From: Blasia pusilla
Lineage: Eukaryota > Marchantiophyta > Marchantiopsida > Blasiales
Reading direction: 5' to 3'
NCBI GenBank assembly: GCA_050084515.1
Contig: CM114274.1
Coordinates: 5,952,001-6,016,000 of the forward strand
DNA length: 64,000 bases
This document shows positions 9,771 through 20,972 of this stretch, piece after piece. The notes beneath the pieces were generated by a model. That model saw only the letters and a program-made list of their open reading frames with translations, was not told where the DNA came from and ran no database searches. Position 1 is the first letter of the stretch, and the number at the start of each line of letters is the position of its first letter. The translations under genes were made by a program, and so were the position numbers.

Positions 9771-12700
9771 ATTGAGAAAACATGCAAGATGAGATGGGAA
9801 ATTTTAGAATTTGAAATTGCAAGGAGGAGTGTATAAGAGAAAATAAAAGGGATTGGAGTCTTATCAATCTGATTGTATGTTTTTCAAATAAAATTCAAAC
9901 AAAATATTTTGAAAAATAAAACTTCTTGGTCTTTAATAAATTTGAATGTTAGAAAAGTAGGGATGGATGATTGGATTGTGTTTTCAAAGTCAAAAAATGA
10001 AAAAAAATTATATAAAAGCAGGTCGGGTTTCTTTTTCAAACAAAAAATGCAACGCATGGATAGGCCAACAAGTAATATAAATGGAGAATTGTAAATGTGT
10101 ATGATTCTGTATTTGGTATTTCCTCACTAAACCTTTAATTTTTCATAGTATCTGAAATCGTTTTCCTTGCCAATCTTCTTGATCTACATGCACTTTAAGA
10201 GTTCCCAAGTGTGCTTGGAAACTTCTTAGCCAACTCTTGAATAAGGCCTCTAATCATCCCCTGAACATAACATAAATACTAATACATCGTAATGAAACAC
10301 AACCTTAACAAGACTAATCTGAAAACATTACATATGGATGAATGCAAATACCTCCTTATCAAGGTCTACGGTAGGTTTCTTCCACAAGTGTAGGTCCGAC
10401 CAAATAGTCTCATACCTATTGTTATGAAAATATATGATGGAGCAAGCATTATCCCTTGAACAATCTAGCCTATGTTCATGTTTCGTTATTTATAATGGAT
10501 GCACGCACTTGTAGAAGCATATGGGTATATATGAAGCTTAAACATTAAGATCTTTTGCAAAGTTATTCATACAAGTAGCCTCACTTCAAGTAAAGAAGAA
10601 TACTTCAAGTTTAAAAATATATTAAAAGACAATATTCTTATGTCCAACTCATGCATATGCTCAACCAACTCCCAACAAGATGCAAAAATATTCCTCCAAG
10701 TTATATTTTGCTTTGGAGTTCCAAATATGTGGAAGTATCCACTCATAATGGACACTATGACTCATTAAACTAGTAATTTTAAGCATGTACGGTGAACTAG
10801 GCTAGAAGGATGGAAATAAAAAATAATAACAAAAGGAACCAACAAAGATCCACAAATAGAAAACTTGATTGCTTTTTTATTTTTAAAGTTAAGGCCATGG
10901 AAGTGTGGTATGAAAACTTTCCGCATTGGATATTTCAACTGTAATGCATGTGATGATTGAAATTTGACTTGAGAATGTTTTCCTTGGATATTTAGGGCAA
11001 TCCCAACAAACAAACAACAACCATATCAAGCATTTGCAAATAAGTGGCAATTTAGAGTATAAAACAAAAGAAGCTATTGTAAATAAAAGTATAGAACATT
11101 GTGTATAGTGATCATCTATGATTAAAATATCTTACTTGAAAGCTTATATGTTCGATGAAAGGAAAATATTCTACCTATTTCCTTGTGAAAAATAATTATC
11201 TGTAATTGAAATTAATCATGGAAATAACATAGTTGAATTCTCCCTCCCAAATAAGCATAACTTTTTTGAAATACCATGAAGGAGACTTGGGAAGCTTGTA
11301 GCGAATTTGGTTTTTTCCTGGAAAAAACCAAATTTCTATTTCATAGCATAATGAATAGAATGGAGTATATGAAATTTGAAAGGAATTAAGAAACTATTTT
11401 GACAGGTAAAATTAGAATTATAACTAAACTTTTATTTATTCCCTTTTCCATTCTCCCCTTTAATTTAGTACATAATTTTGAAAACTCGATTCTCATAATT
11501 GATGACCTAACATGAATTTTTAACAAATGAGAAGGGTTTCTGTATGTTCTACGAGATTGGATTTTGGTAATGAAAAAAATCATAACAAGGAGGCTATTGG
11601 AGAACAAATTCACAATATTTATGTAATAAAAAGGAATTCCTACATTTTCAATCAACGAAATAATCACTAGAGAAAATTAGTAGAGCATTGAACTCCCTTC
11701 ATTTAGGAAAAAAAAATCTTGAGAGAAGAAGAAAAATCAAAACAAGCCTACAAATAAAAGTAGTTGGAAAAAAAAACCAAACTCTATACTATAATCCGAC
11801 GAAGTGGGGGTTAGAGTAGTGAGAAATGACTTCCAAAAGAAGTGTATTGGCTTCCTATAAAGCTCCTACTTGGTTACTTATCGTAAGAAAAAATGCATAA
11901 GAACGATCTCTTCAAAAAAATGCCCCATTGTACTTCAAAGATGTGATTTAATTCAACTATGTTTTATGTGTGACACGTGTTTCTATCATAATTCAAGGTT
12001 ATGAATAATTATTACACTTGCAATCCTCCGATTAAGATTTAGTGGAAATAAAGGTGCAAGGGATGTATTCCAATTTGAGAAAGAAAGTGCGGAGGTCGAA
12101 TGCAAAGGAGAAAGTGGAAGGGGAGAGTGGACCGGAGTAAAAGAAGGCAGAGAGAAGAGCCAAAATGGCATAGTTGCACAAAACAGAGGTAAACAAGGGA
12201 TAGCAAAGTCCTTGAAGCCTATAAGGAGCATGTGAATTTCATTTAGCTTGTCTTTGATCACCATCTTAAATATTATGAGAGTGTGCCCCTTCAAATTTCA
12301 TATATCTCTAGTGATAGTATTGGAAATTTTAGCCAATCAAATTTCAACATGTGTCTGAAATCAAGTGAGGATCCTCTTTGGACTATTTGATAGTCTTTTT
12401 AAGGTCAATTAATATAATCATGAATACTTAAAATTTCTTATCATTAGCCTCGGCACCCACGTGTACCTACTAGTCCCATATTAATGCTAGTGCATTGTAG
12501 AATTGGTGCCAAGTAAAAGAATTAGATAGAGAAAAAGCATTTTATCTTCCTAACTTTTTTGTTAGAATCTACAAATTAATGCTGATTTTATTCTTGGAGT
12601 TGTGCTTTGAAGACTCGTTTTAGCCGACGTGTGCATTGGATATTTTTCGCGCCTTGTATCTTTATCTACCATCCAACCATTTCCTCCCAATTTGATCTTT

Positions 12701-15700
12701 ATCTATCCTCCAACTTTCACTTTCCAATTCCATGAGAGTCTTTATTTTTCTTACCCGATTCAAATGGGGGCGATATGCCTCTGATTGGAGGCATATCGCC
12801 CCGCTTTACAACTTTTGTTCGAGCTCCTTACAAGCAGATCCATAATGGACCAAGGGCTCGGTTAAAATGGAGCCCCTAAACGGAGGGCTTCGTTTCCTCC
12901 CTCGACTTCTTCTTTCTTGCGGCCAAACCTCAGAAGGTGAAAAATGAACTAAACCAAGAAAATAAGATTCAGAAAGTGGAGGCCAACGAAGCCTCACACA
13001 TTTGATCAGCTCCATTGCCTCAACTTGAACAATCCATCCAGAAACGGATCCGGTAAAGGGGTGGCTCCATGTGAACCGTCTTTCTATCTCTCCCAACCGG
13101 CCAACTAGTCCAGCAAAGGATCTTTGTTTCCCAACACATTCAAATCGTGTTTAGTAGTAATTAAAAATCTAAATTTAGTCAGTAAAAAATCGGTATTCTC
13201 CACAGGATAGTGAATCTTTCATTTTTCAATCATGGGATGGTGGGTTTGTATTATCCAGAGAGTAATAATGACAAGTCCATATCTTTTAGATGGATGATGG
13301 TGTGAGAACGGTGGTCGTTGTGATACCAGCTAACAGAAGTTAGGAGCTTTACTACTTTTTATATAGGCAGGGGAAAAATGGGTCTGGATTTCTTTGTGAG
13401 AATGTCGGCTTATGAGTTTAAAGAACATCTAAGCGATTGTCCTATTCCTATTGCTTTGTTTGGTTTAACTCATTTTTGCAAGTAATTTGAAGGAAGTTTT
13501 AGAAGATAGCATTTTTTATTTAATTATTAAGTTTCAAATGATGTTCCATTGGTCTTATTATGCAACCATATTCTCATGTCACACAAAATAATTAATTAAT
13601 CTTGTGTTATTAAAATATTTTGTTTTTGTCAAGCATGAAGATATTATCCTTTTTTTTTTCTGTAGATTAGTAATAAAAATCCCTAATCCCTCTCCTCATA
13701 GTCGATCACTACTTTGAAAAGATACTTAAGATTTGAAATTTTTTTCTTCTATGGTATACATTTACAAGTGGAGTAGGATAAAGCTACATATGCACTTTTC
13801 AATAATTTCATATATGATTGGACAACCCAATGGCATTGTAGTCCACATTCTTCTATGGAAGTAGGTCCCATATTTGAAGCCAAGTGGTCACAAACATCCA
13901 TGGAAGCTGCATGATTACGAAAACACCCTTATATAATGGAGATTTCCTTATATTTCCAAATGAATATAACTTGAGTGTTTTTATTGAATAAAGTGACCCG
14001 AAATGTGCCTATAAGTTATAAGGGTCAAAGAAGAGAATGCATTTGGCAAAAACTAAATAATGGAAACGAGTCAAACCAGGAAAAGTAAAAAATGACTAAC
14101 ATCTTCACATCCATAAAGGTAAGAAGTTACATTCATGGGTTGATGATAAATCTTATTATTCCTCTTTATATAAACCTTAAAAGATGAGGTGATTTTTTTT
14201 TTGTTATTTGTCTTATCGTAGGTATGTATAGAGAAATTATGGGACATCATAGAGATGTTTCAATTGTAGAGTTCAAGGCAATGGACATATAGTTGTGACT
14301 TGCAACCAATTGGTGAAATTTTGTAGGGCATCATGGGAGGTGCATGTCTTTCCATAGCCTCAAACCATGCAACTTAATATCCGGGTGAGTTAACTTATTT
14401 AACTAGATATTTTGTGAATCAAGTTTAATCATGCGGATTTAAATTAAAAGACTAAGTTATAATAAAACTATATTGAAGAGAATTACACAATTACAAGGGT
14501 TTATATTTTATCTTAATTTGGGCTTCGTAAGTTTTTCATACCCCAAGTAGGATACCTCATGAAATACGCCATTCAAAATTATGATGAAAATCCAAATTCC
14601 ACCATTTTATCATCTTTGTTATTGTATTCATTTTGTTCAATAGAATTTGAATGTTATGAAATATATTTGTATTGAAATCCACTCCTAGAGATGATTTTTT
14701 TTTCCATCATAGACTCATAAGAGTAGAGTTGAGTGACCCTATTAATGATAGCGTTACTCATTTTGGTATGAAGAAAGACCATTACTTCATGATAGCCACA
14801 TACAAACCCATAATAATTAACCAAATGTGAAGCATCCTACGTTTTCCTTCCCTGCTATTATTTTGTTGGAAAAAGATTATTTTAAGGAGTCTCATGTCAT
14901 GGCAGTATTTTAATGATAATTTGAAATAAAATTTTGGGGATAGGTTTTTCTTCATAGCACTTCTAATAGGTTTTCTTCTAGTTCCAAGGTTATCTTTATG
15001 AGCTCAGAATTTACCATCATAATTATGATTTGAAAAAAAACGAATATTTCAATTATTTTTAAAATAAGAAAATTTTGGGTATTCACAATAGTATAAAAAC
15101 ACATAGCAATTTCCCCCAAATTTCAGACCTTCTTTATTTCAAATTCACCAAATAAATTCCACTTCGCCATGGATAATGTAACCATATTTTTGTATTCTTT
15201 TGGTGGCCTGAGGTTAAGTTTTACTATTATTCGAATCTTGGCACGGAAAGAAAGAAAACATTATAATAGAAGTCACTCTTCGTCCTTTCTTTTCCGCATA
15301 GAGTTTACCAAAAAGCTTAAAAGTGACCATGGGAACGGATCTGTTGGGTTACTTGCCTTTGGGATATATTTAGAAATTAGATATGAAGTATTATGCACTC
15401 TTAGTCAATAATAATCCCATGTAGACGACATTTTTTTTTGGGAATAAATCATCCCTTGCAGCTTGGCTACTTAGCCCCCTCCAAGAGAAAGAGCCTATTC
15501 CAATCATGCTCTTACGGTCGCCACACCTGTCAAATCGTATGGTTCAAGATAGTATATTAATAGGGGCGCATTATCTTCAATATTCTTAGAGAAGTGGAAG
15601 ATGATAACTATTATTGGAACCGCCTTCAATACTTTAGGGTATGTTTTTAATACATTTAATTAATACTTAATTGGTGTATGTGCAGTATTTTGAGTAATCC

Positions 15701-17026
15701 AAAACCAACCTTCATTTCTATGTTATTTATGGGGTTTTAATTCACTTTAAGTGAATTATTTTTTAGAGAGGTGCTTTGTGACGTCTTGTTGTGCTCGTGA
15801 AAACCCTTCATAGCCAAAGTGCCAAAATTCATTGTATTCAAGGTTAAAAAAAAAAAGTGCATCCGATAGTTTGTTGGCATAGAAATTTCATGATGGGAAG
15901 ATATCTCCTCGACCGCATGAAATTTACTCAACCTTATTTTTTTATTGTAATATTTGGACAAATCTTGACCATTCAATTAGGCTATCATACTATTGCTCGA
16001 CAATGTCCCAATCTACAGGTTTATGAATTTTGCAAACTCTAGAAGAACTTAAGGAGTGTACATTTTGGACCTTTTGAACATGTTATCCATATTTTTTCTT
16101 GGCCATGCTCCTACTGAAAAAATCCAACGAGTGATCCATGCACTTGGGAGACAAGTGTATGCATGCTCCAAACATCTATGGGCCCATCTTACAAGTACAA
16201 ACTCCCCATAGATGGTTCACTGAATCTGAATGACACATTTTAAGTGGACCGCATGGTGCAGCTAAGATTCAAGGAATAGAGATAAGGTTGGATTCCAATT
16301 ATATATTTTTATGCATATTATCTTCTTTGGAATCAGGGCACAAATAAATGTAAGTATCTATGATATTGTCTTTGCTCGAAAGGAAACCTAAAAACTTATC
16401 ATGAGTAGAAAAGAAAAGAGTAGACTCGTTCGTGTGACCAATTAAAAAGGAAAAAAAATGAAAGCATGATGAGAAAGTGGCAAAGATTTATTAGTAGAAT
16501 AAAGTGGAGTGGTAAGAGCCGTAACTGAACATTCTCCCAAAGGCTACGATTTTCCTCTGCATCTAATCCATACACGTGTATTTTTGTCGAATTTAATGAA
16601 TGGGTCCTTCTTTTGAGATAGAATATTCATAAAGATGAAGAAACGGGGCCTTTTACTGCATTAAAAATAGTATTATAAGTTGTGCGTTGGCCAGGTGTTG
16701 AGTCGGGGTGGTCATTCCGTCCATCATATTTTTTCTTCTTTAATATGAAAAAAAAATAAATCTCTATTGACTTTAGGGATTGGACGATATGCATTATATG
16801 GGAATTTAAATTGCTAAATACATGGGAAACCGTGTATTACCTTTTAATTGCTCGTTTTGACTTGTCATGTATTTCACTCTAAGCCTTGCGGAAATTGTGG
16901 AGACAAGGACCATCTATATTATAATTTGCGGAGGATATGGCAACACCTTCGGAACATGACACATGTCCCTAATACCCTATGGCAGAAGAAATATTTAAAT
17001 ATTCACAAGAGGGGAGTGCATACGCA
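9771..17026. other. AT-rich stretch without recognisable genes
   Basis: About 7 kb of AT-rich sequence with many A/T runs. The open stretches are short, start at random Met codons and encode low-complexity or hydrophobic peptides with no motif I know (for example 12806-13096 minus and 15169-15411 plus). The only clear structure is the hairpin at 12767-12802. I see no repeat edges, tRNA or coding exon that I can defend. Confidence 0.6.
12767..12802. repeat. Perfect 15-bp inverted repeat with 6-nt loop
   Basis: Arms 12767-12781 and 12788-12802 are perfectly complementary (GGGGCGATATGCCTC and its reverse complement) around the loop TGATTG. The arms are GC-richer than the surrounding sequence. 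Confidence 0.9.
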
Positions 17027-17448
17027 CTAGTATAATGCCCGTGCCATACATGGGTGGAAATCACCAGTGAAGCAAGGCATCTCGTTAATTGATCCATCAT
17101 TCATTAATTTATTCATATTGTTAGTTAAGTTTAGCTATTCTATTTTGTTCCACGTGTCACCACTAGAGGAGGGCAATATATACACCTGTCGATACCCATG
17201 AAGGGATCCTCCAACCCCATCCACTTTTAATTACATAGATAATCCGAACATTTGACTGCGTGAACATTCCTTATCTTGCAAACTCTCCCGTCTAATATGT
17301 TTAGATGCACTCATAAGAATTTTTTAATTTATTTATTATCTTCAACTGACATTAGTCCTAAAAGAATATATGAAGATCATAAAGATCCGACATCAACATC
17401 CACTTTATGAAGATTTCGTGTGAATCCATCTTCTTTTAATTATATAGA
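17027..17448 (-). mobile_element. Non-autonomous Helitron, 422 bp
   Basis: Read on the minus strand it starts A|TCTATATAATTAAAAG at 17448 and ends with an imperfect hairpin (CCCATG...CACGGG), GGCATTATA and CTAG|T at 17027. Helitrons insert between A and T, start with TC and end with a hairpin followed by CTRR. All four hallmarks fit. It has no coding capacity, so it would depend on Rep/helicase supplied by elements such as H1. Confidence 0.6.
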
Positions 17449-18595
17449 TGGGAAGAAATCTGAATACGAGAAGAAAACCGTCCGATCAGATTTACGGTGG
17501 GGAGGGAATCGTCCGACGCCGTATTCGCTGGCAGCACTCTCACCGGAGTAACTATCAGTAACTATCAGACGCGATTGTTATTTCCCGCGGATGGCGTCCG
17601 GAACGGTTGTCATGATTGGTTGGCCTATGGGACCCGACAAAGAGGATGTGAACTGAAAGGAAGAGAATAAAAAGAAGAGTATCACGCAGCTGCCCGGTGA
17701 TATGAGCGGTGTCGACAAGAACGGGCCGGGAGCGGGTGCTGCCCGCCCGGGACGCGCGCGAGGACTGCAGAGAAGGTAAACCTGTCACTGTAGTCGTGGA
17801 CGTCACTGTGAGCACGCGGGAATGCCAATCGCCTGGGAGGTCGACGGGGAGCTGGTAACTTGGTCAAGCTGAGCTGTGTCTTGTCCGCCTGCGGAGCGCG
17901 CCGGCGACTATAGATCCCGGCGCAGGATGGCGCGACTGGAGCGACGTGTGCCACTCTTTCCTGGTCCCGGAACGCGGTGGAAAAGCAGGGCGGTTTACGG
18001 ACTGGAGGAGGAGGGTTGGAACCGGCTCTTCTGGCTTCGGCGGCATGCACTGGTCAGCCGGACTTGCTCCGTTCTGTTCGGGTCAGTTACGCAGAATTGT
18101 TGTTGCGCAATTCATGAGTACACTACGGACGGAGTCGTTCAATAAACTGGGGGTATCGTGTTCGACATTGTGAGTTTTTTTTAAAACCCCGGATGGTTTT
18201 TCTATCGCTTCTTTTATATTTTTTTTTATCTTCGTGCTTATGTCTCTAATTTTTTAACAGGAGATTGGGTGAGCTTATCTTGATATTTTTCCAAAATTCT
18301 CCTCTAAAATAAAAATAAATGTTTTAAGTTCTCTTTATCAGCGTGGAGGAGATTGTACTACAATGGGCAACTCATCCCTCTCAAGATCGGCAGTTCGTGT
18401 GTTCAAGTCCGAGTGGGATGGTTCGTTTTTGCCCAAGTCTCCCTCCCTCCTTAACTCGACTCTCACCTTTGATGGCCTAACCCGAGGATGAATTGGTGCT
18501 AGGCTTTTTATTGAGGCCTCATTTCTCCTTTTTGTGCCAAGTAGAGGACTCGTCTCGTTTATTCATGTTCGGGTTAGTTCAACTAGGGTTTGAGA
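17449..18595. other. GC-rich block and flank, no gene recognised
   Basis: From about 17480 to 18175 the base composition changes sharply to GC- and CpG-rich, unlike the AT-rich surroundings. Open stretches overlap on both strands (17682-18050 minus, 17876-18145 plus) and are Arg/Ala/Pro-rich, as expected from composition alone. From 18176 the sequence returns to AT-rich and then mixed sequence up to element A. No protein family is recognised. Confidence 0.5.
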
Positions 18596-18599
18596 TGAG
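18596..18599. other. Target-site duplication TGAG, left copy of element A
   Basis: TGAG here, immediately before TGTCACATCTG, is repeated at 24297-24300 immediately after ...GCGCACGACA. Confidence 0.75.
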
Positions 18600-19049
18600 T
18601 GTCACATCTGAGTAAGCCGATAGGCCGAGATCTATCGTGGATAGGACGTAGGAGCCAGCGGACTATCTTGAGTGTAACTTTGTCCCCATGATCGTCGGAA
18701 CGTCGTTTCGGCGACGACTTTCATGTTAAGGTCTTTTCTGTACCGGGTGACTTGTTGACAGGTCACCGCCCTGGTAACTTTGTGCGCAGTTACCAAGGGA
18801 TGGGCTATTTTTAGGGAAGAGCCTTTTGGCTCTTCCTAACCCTATATAAGAGAAGAAGATGGCTTTCCTAAGCCATCTTTCTCATGTTGGGCCGTTGGAG
18901 CACCTCCCTTGTATGTGTGTGAGCTAGGACTAGGGTGCTAGCCTCCGGATTCCCTGATAGCACAGGGTGGACGAGGCTCGATATGCCCATGTAGATTGAG
19001 GAGTGGAGTTTTAGGCCGGGTGTGTCATTTTTACTACTCTTTATTTTTA
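18600..19049 (+). repeat. Repeat A1, 5' end of element A
   Basis: About 450 bp. The same sequence occurs in element B as A1 (59638-60098) and A2 (53527-53986), and in diverged form in element D (27577-28068). The shared sequence stops after CTTTATTTTT; here it is followed by the leader, whereas A2 copies continue into B2. Confidence 0.85.
18815..18849 (+). promoter_or_regulatory. Hairpin plus TATA box in repeat A1
   Basis: GGAAGAGCC (18815-18823), loop TTTT, GGCTCTTCC (18828-18836) forms a perfect 9-bp stem. TATATAA follows at 18843-18849. The same hairpin-TATA pair is found in other A repeats (53725-53760 and about 27789-27823), so this is the likely promoter core of the family. Confidence 0.7.
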
Positions 19050-19863
19050 CATGAGAAAGATGTCAGGGGCTGGTGGGAATTCGTTGTTTGCACGTAGGCA
19101 AGCTAGTTGCCTTGGTCGGGAGCCCCAGGAGACGTGTGTGTGACGTTTTGTGTCATTTTTCTGTTCGGAAGACCATAGTCGGTCAGACAGTGTAGCGAAC
19201 GTGGTTGGTAGCACGGACGAGGTCGGTCAGGCGAACGCGGTGACGCATGGGCAACGTGATGGCAGGGAGGACGTCGACGTGCTGAGTGACCGACAAGTTG
19301 GACAACGGGCGTGACATTATGTTTTTGGGGCGCGACAGGGCGTTGCGAGAGTTTACGATGGAGGGGCAGTGTGCATGATGCCGACGGGTTGTCCGCATCT
19401 GTTGACGGGAGGATCGACATGTTCGTCGAGGGGAGTGTTATGTTGCGAAGATTGTCATATCATGTGGAGGAGTGCATGTTGACGGTGCAGCAGGTTGGAG
19501 ATCAGGTTACCCATTCGAGTCCCTTTTCCCGCACTTGTCGTGTGTGATTGAGAGTGTTGGGTATCAAGTAGTAGCTGGTGCTAGATGGGTGTAGAGATGG
19601 TCACGAGTGTAGATTCTTTTCATGTGTAGCATGTTGGTGAATATACGGCGGTTGCCGAGTAGGGGTCGCGTGTATGACCCGAGAGAGTGTCGCTAGGTTA
19701 GGTGAGTCAGTTGGGAGGCTCATGGTGAGCCCGAGTGTTGAGCGTGCGTGAGGCCGGGTATGTCATCACGGGATTGATGTTAGCATAGGTGAGCTAGTGA
19801 GGCGTGTGGGAGACTCTCGGTGAGTCTGAGTGCTTGAGCTGGTGAGACAGGGTTTGTCATCAC
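19050..19863 (+). other. Untranslated leader of element A
   Basis: About 800 bp between A1 and gag, homologous in parts to 58400-59637 of element B. No long frame is convincing. No match to the common initiator-Met tRNA primer-binding site was seen next to A1. Confidence 0.6.
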
Positions 19864-20068
19864 GGCGTTCTTCCAGGGTTCGGAAGAACGGGGTAGTGCG
19901 AGCAGTAGTAGTGGTGTGACACGGAGTGGAGTGAGATACCGAGGGGTTACCAGTGAGGAGCTCCCTCGATATCCATCCGTGACTGGATCGTCATCATTGG
20001 ACACTGGGTCTGGTGACAAGATCACCGACAGAGACAGTGGTGACACCTGGAGTAGTGTTACTGGATAA
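19864..20068 (+). pseudogene. Element A gag N-terminal remnant
   Basis: Translates as AFFQGSEERGSASSSSGVTR and continues through SGVRYRGVTSEELPRYPS, matching the start of gag in element B (58322 downward) almost residue for residue. The start codon of B (MAFF) is lost here: a CAC triplet separates AT from GGCG. After about 65 codons the sequence jumps directly to the protease, so the middle of gag and the CCHC knuckle are deleted. Confidence 0.8.
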
Positions 20069-20863
20069 CCGAGCTGGAGTATTTCGCTTGGTTAGTTCGA
20101 CGGGGACAATATACCACCCGCAGCACGTCCTACTTGATTCGGGAGCGCAACCCTTGATGTTAGGGAATGCGGCGTGTTTAGCGTTGGGGTTACGGAAGGC
20201 CGACATTGAGCCTTGTCCCTTCCAGATACAGACCTAGATTGGGGGCGTATCACCCACTCAGTATATGACTCGACAGGAGATTGTTGTCGAGTCCGGCGAG
20301 CATGCGACGGATAGTGCTATGGTGCGCTGCGTGCGATTACGACACCGGTGAGTAAATGCGATGTGTTGGTGGGGAGTACAATGTTATATCCCCTAGGATT
20401 CATCCTTGACTTCTGGGAGGAGACCGTTGCTTATCGGCCAGGATGGCGGTCAGGTGATGGCCGGATGAGTCAGTTACCCGTGCAGTTTGCGGGACGAGGT
20501 GGTCGATCACGAGGGGAGTCTGTGACCACATTGGCGGCTTTCACAGGTAGTATTAGCTGGCCACGAGAGTTGTTGGAGGGGAACGCACATGCGGAGGATG
20601 TCCCAGTAGCGGATAGTCCCACGGAGAGACAGGCCATGGCGGGTGTCTCTTCCCATGTTGGCGAGGCCTCTTCACCATTATGGGGTAGGACTCGGGAGCT
20701 ACAGAGGAGAGCCGACGACCTCGTGAGGCAGGCGTGGAGTCATGTTTTTATCCCAAAGCAGCGAGAGTCACGTTTCGATCGGGCTCTTGGAGTGGAGACG
20801 ATGACCCCACTAGATACCACACTTGTTGTGTGGCAGTGCCCAGAGGAGGGTGTTAGGGTGTAA
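20013..20863 (+). pseudogene. Element A aspartic protease region
   Basis: The first part (to 20237) has the retropepsin active site in HVLLDSGAQPLMLGNAA. After a frameshift near 20340, the part 20348-20863 has DVLVGSTMLYPLGFILDF and a hydrophilic tail ending TLVVWQCPEEGVRV. In element C a methyltransferase domain follows in the polyprotein. Here the frame breaks at about 20862 and the sequence resumes just before RT, so the methyltransferase was either deleted or never present. Protease would process the polyprotein. Confidence 0.8.
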
Positions 20864-20960
20864 GGCAGCTAGAGTAGCACATATTCATTTTTTGGATGTA
20901 GAGAATGGTGTAGGAGGTCAGAGTGGAGTGTCTGTTGCGGAGGTGGCTAGGATTGCTACA

Positions 20961-20969
20961 TAGCAACCA
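20961..20969 (+). promoter_or_regulatory. Conserved UAG-CAA-CCA stop context before RT (candidate readthrough)
   Basis: TAG at 20961-20963 lies in frame with RT and is followed by CAACCA, which fits the known leaky-stop consensus UAG-CAR-YYA. The homologous position of element C (32392 down to 32384) has the same nine bases although the surrounding codons differ. A readthrough stop here would set the ratio of Gag-Pro(-methyltransferase) to the RT-RNase H-integrase extension. The readthrough itself is inference. Confidence 0.5.
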
Positions 20970-20972
20970 AAG

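Noticed and set aside
12806-13096. 96-codon open frame on the minus strand
   Set aside because: No motif, no neighbour and no homologous copy; length is compatible with chance.
18342-18425. tRNA- or SINE-like segment (TGGAGGAGATTG as A box, GTTCAAGTCC as B box)
   Set aside because: The B box fits, but acceptor, T and D stems do not pair and no second copy is seen in the window. Not enough for a tRNA or SINE call.
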